Below are positions 27,231 to 36,191 of a DNA stretch of 64,000 nt, piece after piece. The stretch covers positions 30,560-94,559 of the forward strand of contig DASSKL010000066.1 in assembly GCA_035690485.1 (NCBI GenBank), in the 5' to 3' direction. The notes under the pieces are model-generated. The model was not told the DNA's origin. It saw nothing but the letters and a program-made list of their open reading frames with translations, and searched no databases. Each line of letters opens with the position of its first letter. The stretch's first letter is position 1. This stretch comes from Mycobacteriales bacterium. Lineage in GTDB: Bacteria; Actinomycetota; Actinomycetes; JAFAQI01; DASSKL01. A program made the translations under genes and the position numbers.

Positions 27231-27884
27231 GTGACCATCCACGCGGTCGTCTTCGACTACGGCGGCACCCTCACCGAGCCCTACCGCACGGCCTTCCGCC
27301 CGGAGTACTACGAGGAGCGCGGGCTCGACATGCTCGCGCTGCGCGAGGTGCTCGCACCCCTGCTCGGTCACGACGGCGACGCGGCCGACGTCCTCGCCCA
27401 TCGGTGCGAGCGCGGCGAGGTGGAGCTGTCGGAGATGGTCGCCGCGCTCGAGGCCCGGGTGCCCGGCGCGGGAGCGCTGTTCGACCCGAAGGACTCGCCG
27501 TTCTCCGTGCTGGAGCTGAATCCCGACATGGTCGCCCTGGCCGGCGACGTACGCCGTGCCGGGCTGAAGGTCGGTGTGCTGTCCAACATCTTCCAGGGCA
27601 TGGACGGCGGCTACCAGCTGGACCCGGACGAGTGGGACGCGATCGTGCTCTCGTGCCGGGTCGGCATGCGCAAGCCCAACCCGGCCGTCTACCGCCACGT
27701 GTGCGAGCTCATCGGCGTGGCGCCGCGCGAGGTGCTCTACCTCGACGACTTCGAGGCGATGTGCGCCGGCGCCTCCGCCGTCGGCATGACCGCGATCCGG
27801 GTCCGCGACCACAAGGCCGCGGTCGCCGAGGCGCGCGGGCTGCTGGGGCTCCCTGCGACTACGGCCGGCGGATCGCTGCGCTGA
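27231..27884 (+). CDS. HAD-superfamily hydrolase
   Basis: A 217-residue HAD subfamily IA protein. Motif I is FDYGGTLTEP: the nucleophile Asp is present, but the usual second Asp is replaced by Gly (DYGGT rather than DxDGT). Motif II is VLSNI, motif III KPNPAVYRH and motif IV YLDDFEA. The missing second Asp is common in epoxide-hydrolase- or haloacid-dehalogenase-like members, so phosphatase activity is not certain. Its end overlaps the convergent anti-sigma gene by 26 bases. Confidence 0.88.
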   Translation: MTIHAVVFDYGGTLTEPYRTAFRPEYYEERGLDMLALREVLAPLLGHDGDAADVLAHRCERGEVELSEMVAALEARVPGAGALFDPKDSPFSVLELNPDMVALAGDVRRAGLKVGVLSNIFQGMDGGYQLDPDEWDAIVLSCRVGMRKPNPAVYRHVCELIGVAPREVLYLDDFEAMCAGASAVGMTAIRVRDHKAAVAEARGLLGLPATTAGGSLR

Positions 27885-28311
27885 TCCGGCGGGCGGCCTG
27901 CCAGCCGGCCCAGCCCACCCCGGTCCCGGCCAGCGCGGCCCCGGTCAGCAGGACTGCCGACAGCACCGGCCGGGCCCCGCTGACCGCCCCGCGCACGGGC
28001 ACGGCCGCGCGTTCGCGCCAGCCGCGCCGCTCGACCTGGGCCAGCAGCGTGTCGAGCAGCTCGGGGGGCGGGCCGTCGTCGGGTGCGGGGGCGAACGCCG
28101 ACTGCATCCGCCGGTGCAGGTCGAGAGACGCCTGGCACGACGTACATCTCTTCAGGTGCTGATGTACGGCGCGCCGGCGCAGGCCTCCCAGCCGGCCGTC
28201 GGCGTACGCCGGCAGGGTGGCCTGCACCTCGCGGCAGATGCGGGGCACGTCGTTGCCCGCTCCCGCGGCGCCGGTGTCGGCGACCGTCTCTCCGCGCCGT
28301 CGCCACCTCAT
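27859..28311 (-). CDS. Anti-sigma factor with zinc-finger-like domain
   Basis: A 150-residue protein. The N-terminal half contains the ZAS pattern HQHLKRCTSC preceded by a further Cys/His region (ICREVQATLPAYADGRLG), and the C-terminal half one transmembrane helix (LLTGAALAGTGVGWAGWQA). It overlaps the ECF sigma gene by ATGA and would hold that sigma at the membrane until a signal arrives. The N-terminal Cys plus HxxxCxxC ligands are consistent with redox-sensitive zinc binding. Confidence 0.85.
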   Translation of the reverse strand: MRWRRRGETVADTGAAGAGNDVPRICREVQATLPAYADGRLGGLRRRAVHQHLKRCTSCQASLDLHRRMQSAFAPAPDDGPPPELLDTLLAQVERRGWRERAAVPVRGAVSGARPVLSAVLLTGAALAGTGVGWAGWQAARRISAAIRRP

Positions 28312-28883
28312 GTCTGTCCCTCCAGCTCGTGCCGCAGCTGCTCGTGGGCCCGGAAGAGCCGCACCTTGACCGCCGACTCCGTGATGCCCAGGAACGTCGC
28401 CACTTCCTTGGTGGACAGGCCCTCCACGTCGCGCAGGACGACGACCGACCGCAGGGTCGGCGAGAGCCGGTTGAGCGCCTTCGACAGCTCGGCCCGGTCG
28501 TGTGCGGACTCCGCGAGCTCCACCGGGCCGACGGAGGAGTCGGCCAGCTCCGCGGCCCGCTCGTCCCCGGGGACCGCGAACGCCTCCGCCCCGGCGATCC
28601 CGCCGCGTTCACGCCCCTTGCCGCGCCGCTCCAGCAGGTCGAGGCAGACGTTGACGGTCACGCGGTGCAGCCAGGTCGCGAAGGCCGCGTCGCCGCGGAA
28701 GGCGACCATCGCCCGCATCACCTTGACGAACACCTCCTGCGTCGCGTCGGCCGCGTCGTTCTCGTCACCGACGAGCCGTCGGGCCAGCCGGTAGACGTCG
28801 GCGTACGTCGCCCGGATCAGCGCGTCGAGCGCGCCCGGCTCTCCACGCTGGCAGGCACGCACCAGCTCGCTGTCGACGTGCAC
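28308..28883 (-). CDS. ECF-type RNA polymerase sigma factor
   Basis: A 191-residue group 4 sigma factor. Region 2 (LARRLVGDENDAADATQEVFVKVMRAM, then FATWLHRVTVNVCLDLL) and region 4 (LSPTLRSVVVLRDVEGLSTKEVA, then ITESAVKVRLFRAHEQLR) are both complete, separated by an acidic linker. GTG 28883 is chosen because GGGAGG lies 9 bases upstream. It is coupled to the anti-sigma gene by overlap. A perfect inverted repeat lies 27 bases before the start. Confidence 0.92.
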   Translation of the reverse strand: MHVDSELVRACQRGEPGALDALIRATYADVYRLARRLVGDENDAADATQEVFVKVMRAMVAFRGDAAFATWLHRVTVNVCLDLLERRGKGRERGGIAGAEAFAVPGDERAAELADSSVGPVELAESAHDRAELSKALNRLSPTLRSVVVLRDVEGLSTKEVATFLGITESAVKVRLFRAHEQLRHELEGQT

Positions 28884-28910
28884 CGAGTTGGACCTCCCAG
28901 CCGAGGTGTC

Positions 28911-28926
28911 GGTTACCTGTGTAACC
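28911..28926. promoter_or_regulatory. Inverted repeat upstream of the ECF sigma gene
   Basis: GGTTAC, four bases, GTAACC: a perfect 6-bp inverted repeat in the 116-base intergenic region between the sigma gene and the divergent membrane-protein gene. It is placed like an operator for one or both promoters. The binding protein is unknown. Confidence 0.4.
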
Positions 28927-28999
28927 GATTCGGCGGCCGCACCGTCGAATCTGTCGAGCGGCACAAGGGTTGCCGCCGACATCGGCTCAGGAGGCCGTG

Positions 29000-29272
29000 A
29001 TGGACATCGCCGTACTGTTCGGGTTCGCGCTTGCGATGGGCGTGCTCATGCAGGTCGTCCGTGAGGTCGTGCCCGTGCACATCCCCACGGCGCTCACGCA
29101 CACCACCGCCGTCGCCCTCGCGATCGGGCTGAGCTACGGGCTGGACTACTCGCTGTTCGACGGCGCCCGCCAGGGGTGGCTGCAGTGGGTCACCACCGGC
29201 CTCGTGCTCGTCGGGCTCGGGGAGTTCCTGCGGCACGCGCTGGAGACCGTCGCGGGGCGGCGTACCGCCTGA
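29000..29272 (+). CDS. Small hypothetical membrane protein
   Basis: A 90-residue protein with three hydrophobic segments (IAVLFGFALAMGVLMQVV, TAVALAIGLSYGL, WVTTGLVLVGLGEFL). The size and layout resemble holins or small regulatory membrane proteins but no motif proves either. CAGGAGG precedes ATG 29000. It is divergent from the ECF sigma operon, so it may be part of that regulon, and is followed by a strong terminator. Confidence 0.6.
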   Translation: MDIAVLFGFALAMGVLMQVVREVVPVHIPTALTHTTAVALAIGLSYGLDYSLFDGARQGWLQWVTTGLVLVGLGEFLRHALETVAGRRTA

Positions 29273-29286
29273 CGTCTTCTGCTGCG

Positions 29287-29330
29287 ACGCGCGGCCGGCG
29301 CGGCACTTCGGTGCCCGACCGGCCGCGCGT
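29287..29330 (+). terminator. Rho-independent terminator
   Basis: Perfect 12-bp arms (ACGCGCGGCCGG at 29287-29298 and its complement at 29319-29330) continue into an inner 5-bp stem closed by a UUCG tetraloop (29307-29310), followed by TTTGT. It ends the small membrane gene and, read in reverse, could also stop the minus-strand cluster that ends at 29351. Confidence 0.75.
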
Positions 29331-29350
29331 TTGTCCGCCCGCGAGGTTTG

Positions 29351-29821
29351 TCAGGTAGCGAGCGTCACGCCGAGAGCCAGCAGGGCCAGGCTGAGCAGCG
29401 CGATCAGGCCTCGCAGCGCCCCGGCGCGAGCAGCGCCGGCGCCGACTCGGGCCGCGAAGCCGGCGTCGCCCGCGGACTCCAGCGATCGGCGGCGCAGCCG
29501 GGTCATGCGTCGCGCCTGGGCCATGCCGATCGCTAGCGTTGCGGCCAAAGCGGCCGCGACCACCACGGTGGCGATGATCGTGCCGCTCCAGGAGCGGCCG
29601 TAGAGCAGCGTCGCACCCGTGGCATAGGCCAGTGCGAGCGCCGCGGTGCCGACGATGCCGTAGGTGCGGCCGAGGCCGCGGAAGAAGTCGACTCGCGCCG
29701 CGGGGTCCAGGGTGCGCGTGGCCACGCGAGCGACGAGGGCGATGGCGAACAGCCCGCCGACCCAGATGCAGGTCGCGAAGATCAGCGCACCCGTGAGGGC
29801 GGCCGTGGAGGTGCCGGACAT
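29351..29821 (-). CDS. Hypothetical four-helix membrane protein
   Basis: A 156-residue protein with four transmembrane helices (ALTGALIFATCIWVGGLFA, GIVGTAALALAYATGATLLYG, ATVVVAAALAATLAIGMAQ, LIALLSLALLALGVTLA). The conserved Trp-Val-Gly-Gly and charged loops recall CopD/DUF4149-like proteins but not strongly. It follows the OsmC gene by 10 bases on the same strand. Confidence 0.65.
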   Translation of the reverse strand: MSGTSTAALTGALIFATCIWVGGLFAIALVARVATRTLDPAARVDFFRGLGRTYGIVGTAALALAYATGATLLYGRSWSGTIIATVVVAAALAATLAIGMAQARRMTRLRRRSLESAGDAGFAARVGAGAARAGALRGLIALLSLALLALGVTLAT

Positions 29822-29831
29822 CGCCGCGGAC

Positions 29832-30269
29832 CTACTCCAGCGCCGCGTCCACGGTGATCTTCGCGCCGGCGAACAGGCGCGAGATCGGGCACAGCGCCTT
29901 CGCGTCATCGACGGCGGCGTCGAAGCCGCCCGCGTCCAGGCCGGGCACCTTCGCTCTGACGACGAGCGCGGAGGACACGACGGTCGGTTTGCCGTCGACC
30001 TCGTCGAGCGTCACGGTCGAGGTGACCACCAGCTGCTCGGGCTCCGCCTTGCGTTCGCCGAGGCACAGGCTCAGGGCCATCGCGAAGCAGGACGAGTGGG
30101 CGGCGGCGGCGAGCTCCTCGGGGCTGGTCTTGCCACCGGGCGCTTCGGTGCGCGCGGCCCAGGTGACCGGCAGCGGCTCGAACGCACCGCTGTCGGGCCG
30201 GATGCTGCCGTTGCCGCGGGCGAGGCTGCCCGTCCAGGTCGTGGTGGCGCTGCGATCGGCGATCGGCAT
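29832..30269 (-). CDS. OsmC/Ohr-family peroxiredoxin
   Basis: A 145-residue OsmC-fold protein. The two redox cysteines are visible: one in AAHSSCFAMALSLCLGE and one in AKALCPISRLF, with the N-terminal arginine-containing strand (TTWTGSLARGNGSIRPDSGAF). Members reduce organic hydroperoxides. It lies 26 bases downstream of acnA in the same direction, consistent with oxidative-stress protection of an Fe-S enzyme. Confidence 0.9.
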   Translation of the reverse strand: MPIADRSATTTWTGSLARGNGSIRPDSGAFEPLPVTWAARTEAPGGKTSPEELAAAAHSSCFAMALSLCLGERKAEPEQLVVTSTVTLDEVDGKPTVVSSALVVRAKVPGLDAGGFDAAVDDAKALCPISRLFAGAKITVDAALE

Positions 30270-30295
30270 GCGGTGTTCCTCCTCGGAGTCGTGGG

Positions 30296-33082
30296 TCAGG
30301 ACGTGAGCAGCTGGCGCAGGACGTACTGCAAGATCCCGCCGTGCCGGTAGTACTCGGCCTCGGCGGGAGTGTCGATCCGCACGTCGGCGGTGAACTCCCG
30401 GGACTCGCCGGACCCCTCGACCCGCACGGTCACGGTCGTGGGAACGGTGTCGCTGTCGCGCAGGCCGACGACGGAGTAGGTCTCCTCGCCGGTCAGCCCG
30501 AGGCTCTGCGGGGAGTCGCCGGCCCGGAACTGCAGCGGCAGCACGCCCATGCCGATGAGGTTGGACCGGTGGATGCGCTCGTAGGAGGTCGCGAGAACCG
30601 CGCGTGCGCCGAGCAGCAGGGTGCCCTTGGCGGCCCAGTCCCGCGACGAGCCGGAGCCGTACTCCGCGCCGGCGATGATCAGTAGCGGCACGCCGTCGGA
30701 CGCGTAGCGCTGCGCCGCGTCGTAGATGCTCATCTGCTCGCCGTCGGGCAGGTGGCGGGTGACGCCACCCTCGGTCCCGGGCGCGAGCTGGTTGCGCAGC
30801 CGGATGTTGGCGAACGTGCCGCGGATCATCACCTCGTGGTTACCGCGGCGCGAGCCGTAGGAGTTGAAGTCTCTGCGCTGGACGCCGTGCTCGACGAGGT
30901 AGCGGCCGGCCGGCGAGTCGGCCTTGATGGAGCCGGCGGGGGAGATGTGGTCGGTCGTGACCGAGTCGCCGAGCAGCGCGAGCACGCGGGCTCCGGTGAT
31001 GTCCTGCAGCGGGTCGGGATCGGTGCGCATGCCGTCGAAGTACGGCGGCTGGCGGACGTAGGTCGACTCGTTCTGCCAGGCGAATCGCTCGCCCGTCGGC
31101 ACGTCGAGGCCGCGCCAGTTGTCGTCACCGGTGAAGACGTCGGCATAGCCCTTGGTGAACATCTCGGCGCGCAGGTGCTGGTCGATCACCTGCTGCACCT
31201 CCGCCGCCGTGGGCCAGATGTCGCGCAGGTAGACCGGCTGCCCGTCGCTGCCCGTGCCGAGCGGCTCGCCCAGCAGGTCTGCGTGCAGCGATCCGGCGAG
31301 CGCGTAGGCGATGACCAGCAGCGGGGACGCCAGGAAGTTCATCTTGCACTCGGGGTGGATCCGGCCTTCGAAGTTGCGGTTGCCCGACAGCACCGAGCAC
31401 ACGGTCAGGTCGTGGTCGGTGACCGCCTGGCTGACCTGCGGGATGAGCGGTCCGGAGTTGCCGATGCAGGTCGTGCACCCGTAGCCGACGAGGTTGAACC
31501 CGAGCTTGTCGAGGTACGGCGTCAGCCCGGCCGCGTCGTAGTAGTCGGTGACCACGCGCGAGCCCGGGGCGAGCGAGGTCTTGACCCACGGCTTCGGCGC
31601 CAGGCCGCGCTCGACGGCGTTCTTCGCCAGCAGCCCCGCGCCGACCATCACCGACGGGTTCGAGGTGTTGGTGCACGACGTGATGGCGGCGATGACGACG
31701 TGGCCGTGGTCGACCGTCGTCGTGGTTCCGTCGTCGAGCGTGATCTCGACGGGCTCGGAGGGCCAGTCGTCGGGCTGGGCCAAGCCGTCCCTGTCGGTCG
31801 GCTGGTCGCCGGCGTGGTCGCGGCTGACCGCGACCGGGTCGCTGGCGGGGAACGACTCCGCCGACGACTCGTCGAGCCCGACCGGCGGTGAGTCGATGCT
31901 GCGGCCGGCCAGCAGGGCGCGCACCGCGTGCCGGGCGCGGGACAGCGGGATTCGGTCCTGCGGGCGTTTCGGGCCGGCGATCGAGGGTTCGACCGTGGAA
32001 AGCTCCAGCTCGAGGGTCTGGCTGTAGGTGGGCTCGTGCGCCGGGTCGTGCCACAGACCCTGCTCCTTGGCGTAGGCCTCCACCAGCCGGATCTGACGCT
32101 CCGGCCGGCCGGTCAGCCGCAGGTAGTCCAGCGTGACCCGGTCGATCGGGAAGATCGACGCGGTGGAGCCGTACTCCGGGCTCATGTTGCCGAGCGTCGC
32201 CCGGTTGGCCAGCGGCACGTTGGCCACACCCGGCCCGTAGAACTCGACGAACTTGCCGACCACGCCGGTCCGGCGCAACAGCTCCGCCACGGTCAGCACC
32301 AGGTCGGTCGCGGTCGTGCCCTCCCGGAACTCCCCGGTCAGCTTCAGCCCGACCACCGGCGGGATCAGCATGCTCATTGGCTGGCCGAGCATCGCCGCTT
32401 CGGCCTCGATGCCGCCCACGCCCCAGCCGAGCACGCCGAGACCGTTGACCATCGGCGTGTGCGAGTCGGTGCCGACCAGGCTGTCCGGGTAGGCGAGCCC
32501 GTCGTCGTCGAACACGACCCGCGACAGGTACTCCAGGTTGACCTGGTGGCAGATGCCGGTGTCCGGCGGCACGACACGGAAGTTGTCGAACGCCTGCTGC
32601 GCCCAGCGCAGCAGCTGGTAGCGCTCCTTGTTGCGGTCGAACTCCAGGTCGGCATTGACCCGGAAGGCGTCCGGCCGGCCGAACACGTCGGCGATGACCG
32701 AGTGGTCGATGACGAGCTCTGCCGGGATGAGCGGGTTGATCTTGCGCGGATCGCCGCCCAGGGCGGTCATGGCGTCGCGCATCGCCACCAGGTCGACGAC
32801 GCACGGGACGCCGGTGAAGTCCTGCAGGAGCACCCGAGCCGGGCTGAACTGGATCTCGCTGCCGTGCTCCGCCGAGGGGTCCCAGGCGGCCAGCGCCTGC
32901 ACCTGCTCGGCGGTCACAAGCCGGCCGTCCTCGTGACGGAGCAGGTTCTCCAGCAGCACCTTCAGTCCGTAGGGCAGCCGGCCGACGCCGTCGATCCGAT
33001 CCAGCCTGAACACGTCGTACGACGCATCGCCCACGATGATCCGGTCGCGTGCCCCGAAGCTGTTTGTCACGCTCTGTGCCAT
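30296..33082 (-). CDS. acnA: Aconitate hydratase A
   Basis: A 928-residue aconitase converting citrate to isocitrate in the TCA cycle. The 4Fe-4S ligands are in [12 protein letters not shown] and [14 protein letters not shown], the substrate-site [15 protein letters not shown] is intact, and the C-terminal swivel domain has [16 protein letters not shown]. Between the cluster domains is a long actinobacterial insert (about residues 370-440) with the acidic motif [13 protein letters not shown]. It is the centre of a minus-strand cluster with hemerythrin upstream and OsmC downstream. Confidence 0.96.
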   Translation of the reverse strand: MAQSVTNSFGARDRIIVGDASYDVFRLDRIDGVGRLPYGLKVLLENLLRHEDGRLVTAEQVQALAAWDPSAEHGSEIQFSPARVLLQDFTGVPCVVDLVAMRDAMTALGGDPRKINPLIPAELVIDHSVIADVFGRPDAFRVNADLEFDRNKERYQLLRWAQQAFDNFRVVPPDTGICHQVNLEYLSRVVFDDDGLAYPDSLVGTDSHTPMVNGLGVLGWGVGGIEAEAAMLGQPMSMLIPPVVGLKLTGEFREGTTATDLVLTVAELLRRTGVVGKFVEFYGPGVANVPLANRATLGNMSPEYGSTASIFPIDRVTLDYLRLTGRPERQIRLVEAYAKEQGLWHDPAHEPTYSQTLELELSTVEPSIAGPKRPQDRIPLSRARHAVRALLAGRSIDSPPVGLDESSAESFPASDPVAVSRDHAGDQPTDRDGLAQPDDWPSEPVEITLDDGTTTTVDHGHVVIAAITSCTNTSNPSVMVGAGLLAKNAVERGLAPKPWVKTSLAPGSRVVTDYYDAAGLTPYLDKLGFNLVGYGCTTCIGNSGPLIPQVSQAVTDHDLTVCSVLSGNRNFEGRIHPECKMNFLASPLLVIAYALAGSLHADLLGEPLGTGSDGQPVYLRDIWPTAAEVQQVIDQHLRAEMFTKGYADVFTGDDNWRGLDVPTGERFAWQNESTYVRQPPYFDGMRTDPDPLQDITGARVLALLGDSVTTDHISPAGSIKADSPAGRYLVEHGVQRRDFNSYGSRRGNHEVMIRGTFANIRLRNQLAPGTEGGVTRHLPDGEQMSIYDAAQRYASDGVPLLIIAGAEYGSGSSRDWAAKGTLLLGARAVLATSYERIHRSNLIGMGVLPLQFRAGDSPQSLGLTGEETYSVVGLRDSDTVPTTVTVRVEGSGESREFTADVRIDTPAEAEYYRHGGILQYVLRQLLTS

Positions 33083-33103
33083 CGTCGGCCTCCTCGCGTC
33101 AGA

Positions 33104-33595
33104 TCAGCGCCGCAGCCCTTGGCATACCCAGCCCTCCGGCGGTTCCTCGGAGGCGATGAAGGCACGGACCTGCGATGCCCTTGACGGCGTCAGCACGGCG
33201 TCGGCCTGCGGGTAGAGGATCGTCTCCTCCTTGGGATTGTGCCGCTGCAGCAGCTCGAACAGTTCGGCGCGGGTAGCCCGCAGCGCATCCGGGTCGACGG
33301 TGTCGGCACCGAGCAGTCCCTCGAGCGAGTCCAGCAGTTGCCACATCTGCGCGTGCTCGCGCACCATGACGAGGATCGGCCCCACCAGCCCCGCGTCGCG
33401 CAGCGGGGGGAACAGCAGCTCCTCCTCGGCGTAGATGTGCCGGCGGAGCGCCCCGAGTGCAACGGTGAGGCCGTCCAGGTCTGCGCCGTCTGCGCCATCG
33501 AGCCCGACCCTGATGCCGTCGTCGATGTCACGGTGGTCGTGCGCGAGCAAGCTGTCCAACGATCCCGTCAGGATTTCCTCGTGCGCCTGAGGCAT
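33104..33595 (-). CDS. Hemerythrin HHE-domain protein
   Basis: A 163-residue four-helix bundle with non-heme diiron ligands: HDHRDID, RRHIYAEEELLFPPL, REHAQMW and RHNPKEETILYP. Such proteins bind O2 or NO, or repair Fe-S clusters. It begins at ATG 33595 (MPQAHEE); the longer frame extends through the divergent promoter region. It lies 21 bases upstream of acnA, so a role in protecting the aconitase cluster is plausible. Confidence 0.88.
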   Translation of the reverse strand: MPQAHEEILTGSLDSLLAHDHRDIDDGIRVGLDGADGADLDGLTVALGALRRHIYAEEELLFPPLRDAGLVGPILVMVREHAQMWQLLDSLEGLLGADTVDPDALRATRAELFELLQRHNPKEETILYPQADAVLTPSRASQVRAFIASEEPPEGWVCQGLRR

Positions 33596-33784
33596 GGTGG
33601 TTTCGAACCTTCCGTCGCGGCGCCGGCGACCGACGTGCTCCGGGGCAGGCCGGCGCCTTGTTGTCCCTATACACATTGTCACTTCTGAGCGACCCCAGGC
33701 AAGAGGAGGACCGCCGCTGAAGTGCAACAGAGCGGAGTCTCTCCCGCCTCGCAGCCTCTTGCGACGAGGTGGAAGGTCCCGTAG

Positions 33785-33801
33785 AACTAAGAAGATTAGT
33801 T
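33785..33801. promoter_or_regulatory. AT-rich inverted repeat before the 33817 gene
   Basis: AACTAA, five bases, TTAGTT: perfect 6-bp arms in an AT-rich stretch that is unusual for this GC-rich DNA, ending just before the AAGGAG ribosome-binding site. It is placed to act as an operator or in a 5' stem that controls the start. Confidence 0.35.
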
Positions 33802-33816
33802 TCTAAGGAGAGCGCG

Positions 33817-34395
33817 ATGTCCACTCCGACGACCGGCGTCACCTCAGGGACCCTGGAGCAGCTGCAGACGTCGTACACCGCCGCCCGGCGCCGTCTCGAC
33901 ACGGCCCAGCACCGGATGCGCGCGACCATCGCCCGGCCGCACGCGCCGTTGGAGGCGCGGCGGGCCGGTCGCGACCTGACCGTGGCACTGCGCGAGGCCA
34001 GCACTCTCGCCAACCGCGCGCTGCAGCTCAGCATGGCGACCACCCCGGCTGCGCCACGGCGAGGGCTCCTCCGGCGCAAGGCCACCCGCAGCCTCCCGGC
34101 GGACGTCCAGGTCTGGTCGACCGAGCTGGTGCGGCTCGCGCAGGTCGGCGCGTGGCTGAGCACGGCCATCGCCGATGATCCCAGTCTGCTCGTCCCCACC
34201 GTCGTACGCGTCGGCAGCCGCGCGGCGACCGGCCCGCACATCGCCGGAATGGTCGCGGAGCCGAAGAGCCTGGTCGCCGCGACCCTGCACCAGCCCCGGA
34301 TCGGCGTGGACCTCAGGCGCGTCGTGGACGGCATCGAGGGCCCGCGTGCCCTGCCGGGGGGCGAGACCTCCGGCGCCCCTGACCCGGCCGCGTGA
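33817..34395 (+). CDS. Hypothetical protein
   Basis: A 192-residue, arginine-rich, probably all-helical cytosolic protein (LEQLQTSYTAARRRLDTAQHRM; RAGRDLTVALREASTLANRALQLS). No cysteines and no recognised family. AAGGAG precedes ATG 33817. It is divergent from the hemerythrin-acnA cluster, across a 221-base region carrying the AT-rich repeat. Confidence 0.6.
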   Translation: MSTPTTGVTSGTLEQLQTSYTAARRRLDTAQHRMRATIARPHAPLEARRAGRDLTVALREASTLANRALQLSMATTPAAPRRGLLRRKATRSLPADVQVWSTELVRLAQVGAWLSTAIADDPSLLVPTVVRVGSRAATGPHIAGMVAEPKSLVAATLHQPRIGVDLRRVVDGIEGPRALPGGETSGAPDPAA

Positions 34396-34517
34396 GCCGT
34401 TTCCGCCGTCCTGGCTAGGGTCGAGCCGACAGATCGCCGGTCGCGCGAGCCTGCCCGCGCGCCCGGCCGTCGACGGCGGGCCTGCGCCCGGGTGACGGGA
34501 CGGAGAGGATCGTGCTC

Positions 34518-34553
34518 ATGCCCCCCGCGCGACCCGGGCCGAGCTCGACGTGA
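34518..34553 (+). CDS. Candidate 11-codon leader peptide
   Basis: ATG 34518 begins MPPARPGPSST and stops at TGA 34551-34553, which overlaps the GTG start of the transporter (GTGA). The only good Shine-Dalgarno (GGAGAGG, 34502-34508) is spaced for this ATG rather than for the transporter GTG 42 bases away. Translation of the leader would therefore deliver ribosomes to the transporter. The Pro-Pro start could stall ribosomes. This is inferred from layout only. Confidence 0.4.
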   Translation: MPPARPGPSST

Positions 34554-35632
34554 GGGACAACTCGACCGAGCCCGCGAGGCGCGCGGTCAAGGCCGCCGTT
34601 GCCACGCTCGACCCCGGCTACTTCGCGCTGGTGATGGGCACCGGCATCGTCTCGACGGGGATGCGCAACCACGGGCTGATCGCGTTCTCGGATGCGTTGC
34701 TGTGGCTGACGGCGTTCAGCTATCTGGTACTGGTCGCGCTGACGATCGGCCGGGCGGTGTTGTTCCCGCGCGAGCTGCGGTCGGACTTCGACGACCCGGC
34801 GCGGGGCTTCCGCTTCTTCACCTTCGTCGCGGGCACGAGCGTGCTGGGCAACCGGTTGGCGCTGGACGGGCACCGGCACACGGCTCTGGCGCTGCTGGCC
34901 GTCGCCTGGGTGGCCTGGATCCTGCTCGGCTACATCGTCCCGTGGACCGCCGTCCTGGGCCGTGAGGACCGACCCGTCGTCGCCAGCGCGAACGGCACGT
35001 GGTTCATCTGGGTGGTCGCGAGCCAGTCTCTCGCCGTGCTCGCCGCCGCGCTCGAGCCGACGGTCGTGACCGGCCGCCGCGAACTGGCCCTGCTCGCGGT
35101 CTTCTCCTGGTCGGTGGGCGTCTTCCTCTATGCCGCGGCCGGCATCTTCGTCGCCGCCCGGATGATGCTCTACCCGTTGCGCCCGATCGACCTGACGCCG
35201 CCGTACTGGGTGGCGATGGGCGCCACCGCGATCACCGTGCTCGCCGGCGCGCGCATCGTGCAGATGGCCGACGCGCCGATGGTGAACGTGACCCGCGGGC
35301 TCATCGCGGGGGCATCGGTCGCCTTCTGGGCGTTCGGCACCTGGCTGATCCCCGTGCTGGTGGCGGCCGGGTGGTGGCGGCACGTGACGCACCGCATCCC
35401 GCTGCGTTACCAGGCCACGCTGTGGAGCATCGTCTTCCCGCTGGGCATGTACGGCGTCGCCGGCCACTACCTCGGCTCGGCCGACCGCCTGCCCATCGTC
35501 CGCGTCATCGGTGAGAACGAGACCTGGTTCGCGCTGGCCGTGTGGGCGTTGACGTTCGCCGCGATGGCCGTGCACCTGGTCCGCACGGTGGTCCTGCCCA
35601 CCTGGGCGCGGCCGGTCGCGCCGGCTCGCTGA
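34550..35632 (+). CDS. TDT-family (tellurite resistance/dicarboxylate, SLAC1-like) transporter
   Basis: A 360-residue membrane protein with about ten helices. The family start DPGYFALVMGTGIVSTG and the repeated five-helix pattern identify the TDT/SLAC1 superfamily (TehA, Mae1, SLAC1), which conducts C4-dicarboxylates, sulfite or small anions. The GTG start is inferred; it has no Shine-Dalgarno of its own but overlaps a leader ORF. Substrate unknown. Confidence 0.85.
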   Translation: MRDNSTEPARRAVKAAVATLDPGYFALVMGTGIVSTGMRNHGLIAFSDALLWLTAFSYLVLVALTIGRAVLFPRELRSDFDDPARGFRFFTFVAGTSVLGNRLALDGHRHTALALLAVAWVAWILLGYIVPWTAVLGREDRPVVASANGTWFIWVVASQSLAVLAAALEPTVVTGRRELALLAVFSWSVGVFLYAAAGIFVAARMMLYPLRPIDLTPPYWVAMGATAITVLAGARIVQMADAPMVNVTRGLIAGASVAFWAFGTWLIPVLVAAGWWRHVTHRIPLRYQATLWSIVFPLGMYGVAGHYLGSADRLPIVRVIGENETWFALAVWALTFAAMAVHLVRTVVLPTWARPVAPAR

Positions 35633-35674
35633 GGTTCGTCGGCGGTTGCCGGCCCGGCGGCCGGGTTGCCGGCG

Positions 35675-36127
35675 TCAGGAGATCTCGGGCAGATCCTGGT
35701 GGGTGCTCACCGCGAGCCGGTTCCAGACGTTGATGACCGACACGGCCATCAGCAGGTGCACCATGCCGGCGTCGTCGAACTGCTTGTGAGCGTCGTCCCA
35801 CACGTCGTCGGGGACGCCGCCGTGCCCGATCAGGGTGACGGACTCGGTGAATGCCAGGGCGGCGCGCTCCCGCTCGCTGAACAGGTCGGGCGCCTCGCGC
35901 CAGGCGGACAGGATGTCGAGGCGACGCTGGTCCTCACCGCCCGCTCGGGCGTCGCGATTGTGCATGTCGAGGCAGTAGGCACAGCCGTTGAGCTGTGAAG
36001 CCCGAATCTTGATCAGCTCGTAGAGCGGCTTCTCCAGGCCGCTGTTGCGCACGTAGCGCTCCATCGCGAGCACCGACTGGTAGGCGGCCGGGTCGATGTC
36101 GTGCATGGACAACCGCTGGTGGCTCAT
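35675..36127 (-). CDS. Carboxymuconolactone decarboxylase/AhpD-like protein with CxxC
   Basis: A 150-residue AhpD-fold protein whose motif E-x11-C-x2-C-x3-H is complete (ELIKIRASQLNGCAYCLDMH). It resembles alkylhydroperoxidase-like proteins that use the CxxC pair for peroxide reduction. ATG 36127 has GAGAGG 10 bases upstream. It follows the ferredoxin gene on the same strand. It is the ordinary counterpart of the CxxU candidate at 5288. Confidence 0.9.
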   Translation of the reverse strand: MSHQRLSMHDIDPAAYQSVLAMERYVRNSGLEKPLYELIKIRASQLNGCAYCLDMHNRDARAGGEDQRRLDILSAWREAPDLFSERERAALAFTESVTLIGHGGVPDDVWDDAHKQFDDAGMVHLLMAVSVINVWNRLAVSTHQDLPEIS

Positions 36128-36191
36128 GCTGAGCATCCTCTCTGCTCCGACGATCCCCCCCGAGCGTCAGTAGAAACTAGAGGTGTTACGA

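Noticed and set aside
34415..35575. Minus-strand frame of 386 codons opposite the TDT transporter
   Set aside because: Low-complexity Arg/Gly/His/Asp composition and no motif; it is a shadow of the transporter.
33797..36180. TAGTTTCTA occurring upstream of the 33817 gene and of the AhpD-like gene as a shared operator
   Set aside because: Only nine matching bases, in different orientation and context, with no further similarity around them; easily chance.
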